A DNA stretch of 20,936 nt from Bacillus sp. AFS037270 (GTDB lineage Bacteria > Bacillota > Bacilli > Bacillales_B > DSM-18226). Positions 19,924-20,936 of this stretch are shown one piece after another (the first letter of the stretch is position 1; every line of letters begins with the position of its first letter). The DNA lies in the NCBI RefSeq assembly GCF_002585305.1, contig NZ_NUNF01000075.1, positions 1 to 20,936 on the forward strand. The letters run 5' to 3'. Made by a program: the position numbers and the translations under genes. The notes beneath the pieces were generated by a model. It had not been told where the DNA came from, did not search any database, and saw only the letters and a list, made by a program, of their open reading frames with translations.

Positions 19924-19944
19924 TTAATTCCATTATGGAATTAA
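19924..19944. promoter_or_regulatory. 21-bp perfect palindrome upstream of the methyltransferase
   Basis: TTAATTCCAT and its exact complement ATGGAATTAA meet around one T. It lies 94 nt before the methyltransferase start and could be an operator. The rest of 19826-20037 shows no gene. Confidence 0.5.
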
Positions 19945-20037
19945 AAGGGTGGTTATTATTTATTAGAACGATAAAATCTTAAATGGTAAAATGAATTTAT
20001 TGAAAATTGCAATAAACACAGGGAAGGGGAATCCCGT

Positions 20038-20847
20038 TTGGATACAAAAATGGCTCGAAATCGTGCTGAATTATCGGGAAAGTTAACAAATGTATTAGAT
20101 TCCAGAACGTTAACAAACTCACACAAAAGGCTTGCAGAAATTATTATGGAAGGCATGGCAATTCTTGATGTTGGATGTGGTACAGGGGCAATTACTAGAG
20201 GCATAGCAGAAGCTGTGGGTCCAAATGGACGTGTAGTAGGAATTGACAGTAATCCAACCTTAATTCAAAAAGCACGTCAATCATATGGAGAAATACCAGG
20301 ATTATCATTTGAAACAGGTGACATTTATAATCTTCCTTATGAACAACAATTTGATATTGTTACCTGTTCACGGGTTTTAATATGGTTATCCGACCCATTA
20401 AAAGGATTGAAAATGATGACATCTGCTACAAAAATTGGAGGTCGCATTTTAATTGCGGATTATAACCATGAAAAGATTTCATGGAATCCCCTGCCACCTT
20501 CAAGTATGCTCAACTTTTACGCAGCCTATTTGAAATGGCGTGCGGAAGCAGGTATGGATAATACAATTGCCGATAACCTTCCTGGACTTTTTCGAAAAGT
20601 TGGTATAGAAGATATTACTATAACCCCCCTTCATGAGGTAACAAATAGAAGGGACCCTGATTTTTAAACTCGCATTGGGATATGGGCTGATGCTGCATCC
20701 AGCAGAGGAGTTCAAATGACGAGAGATGGTTTTATTTGTGAACAGGATTATGTGAGTGCTGAAAACGATTATCGTGAATGGATGATACGTGATGCTGAAT
20801 CTTTAACGATGTATATGTTAACAGTTGAAGGTGTAAGGCTCTGTTAA
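20038..20847 (+). pseudogene. Class I SAM-dependent methyltransferase with in-frame TAA
   Basis: The TTG at 20038 (AAGGGG about 9 nt upstream) starts MDTKMARNRAELSG. Motif I AILDVGCGTGAITRGIA is at about 41-57, VVGIDSNPTLIQKAR follows, then GDIYNLPYEQQFDIVTCSRV and GGRILIADYNHE. Codon 210 (20665-20667) is TAA, but the same frame continues RIGIWADAASSRGVQMTRDG, YREWMIRDAESLTMYMLTVE and ends at 20845-20847, 269 residues in all. Methyltransferases of this group do continue with an IGIWAxxAxxRG..REWxxxxAxSxTMYxLxVEG tail, so TAA probably replaced GAA. The SAM domain is complete but the C-terminal 59 residues would be lost. A sequencing error would also explain it. Confidence 0.75.
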
Positions 20848-20936
20848 AGCCCCACTCAAAATTAGCCAACTAATAATGCTTATACTATGTTGTTAATCAA
20901 CTACCATGAAAATTAGCTTCTGTAACCTTAGAAAAG

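Overview
The window looks like chromosomal DNA from a low-GC, spore-forming member of the Bacillaceae (Bacillus/Neobacillus-like). The reasons are strong AGGAGG-type ribosome binding sites, a c-di-AMP (ydaO/yuaA) riboswitch ahead of a KimA-type potassium transporter, three tiny YjcZ-type sporulation proteins, four GerPA/GerPF-type spore proteins, a DUF3231 protein and many Rho-independent terminators. No phage module or intact insertion sequence was seen, but several genes are broken.

Region 1 (1-6370) is a metabolic stress cassette, all on the + strand: a TetR-family regulator (NemR-like, with one cysteine), a short-chain dehydrogenase, an alpha/beta hydrolase, an Old Yellow Enzyme, a zinc-free medium-chain oxidoreductase and a second, paralogous alpha/beta hydrolase. 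The palindrome AGAAYGTTCATTCT lies upstream of both tetR and the first hydrolase, which suggests one regulon, probably for reactive electrophiles such as quinones or enones.

Region 2 (6430-9175) holds a small CxxC/CxxC protein on the - strand, a 35-bp palindrome, then the c-di-AMP riboswitch, its terminator and kimA.

Region 3 (9180-13560) carries small or single genes: a frameshifted small gene and a small membrane protein (both -), a hypothetical protein, DUF3231, a Nudix hydrolase, a zinc-ribbon peptide and a ribbon-helix-helix-like protein (-). Members of a dispersed intergenic repeat family separate many of them.

Region 4 (14040-18480) is a sporulation accessory zone made of two repeat-bracketed modules. 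Three YjcZ-type genes lie between inverted repeats of about 90 bp (14080-14168 and 15802-15898). Four GerPA/GerPF-like genes, two on each strand and diverging, lie between direct repeats of about 238 bp (16034-16272 and 18235-18471). Three of the GerP-like genes have good SigK-like promoters (AC-N16/17-CATAnnnTA), and a decayed gerPE C-terminus sits just before the last one. Two non-coding stretches here fold into extended structures and may be RNAs.

Region 5 (18580-20936) has one intact hypothetical gene and then a graveyard: a frameshifted IS200-like TnpA relative abutting half of an EamA transporter gene, and a SAM methyltransferase gene interrupted in frame by a single TAA codon.
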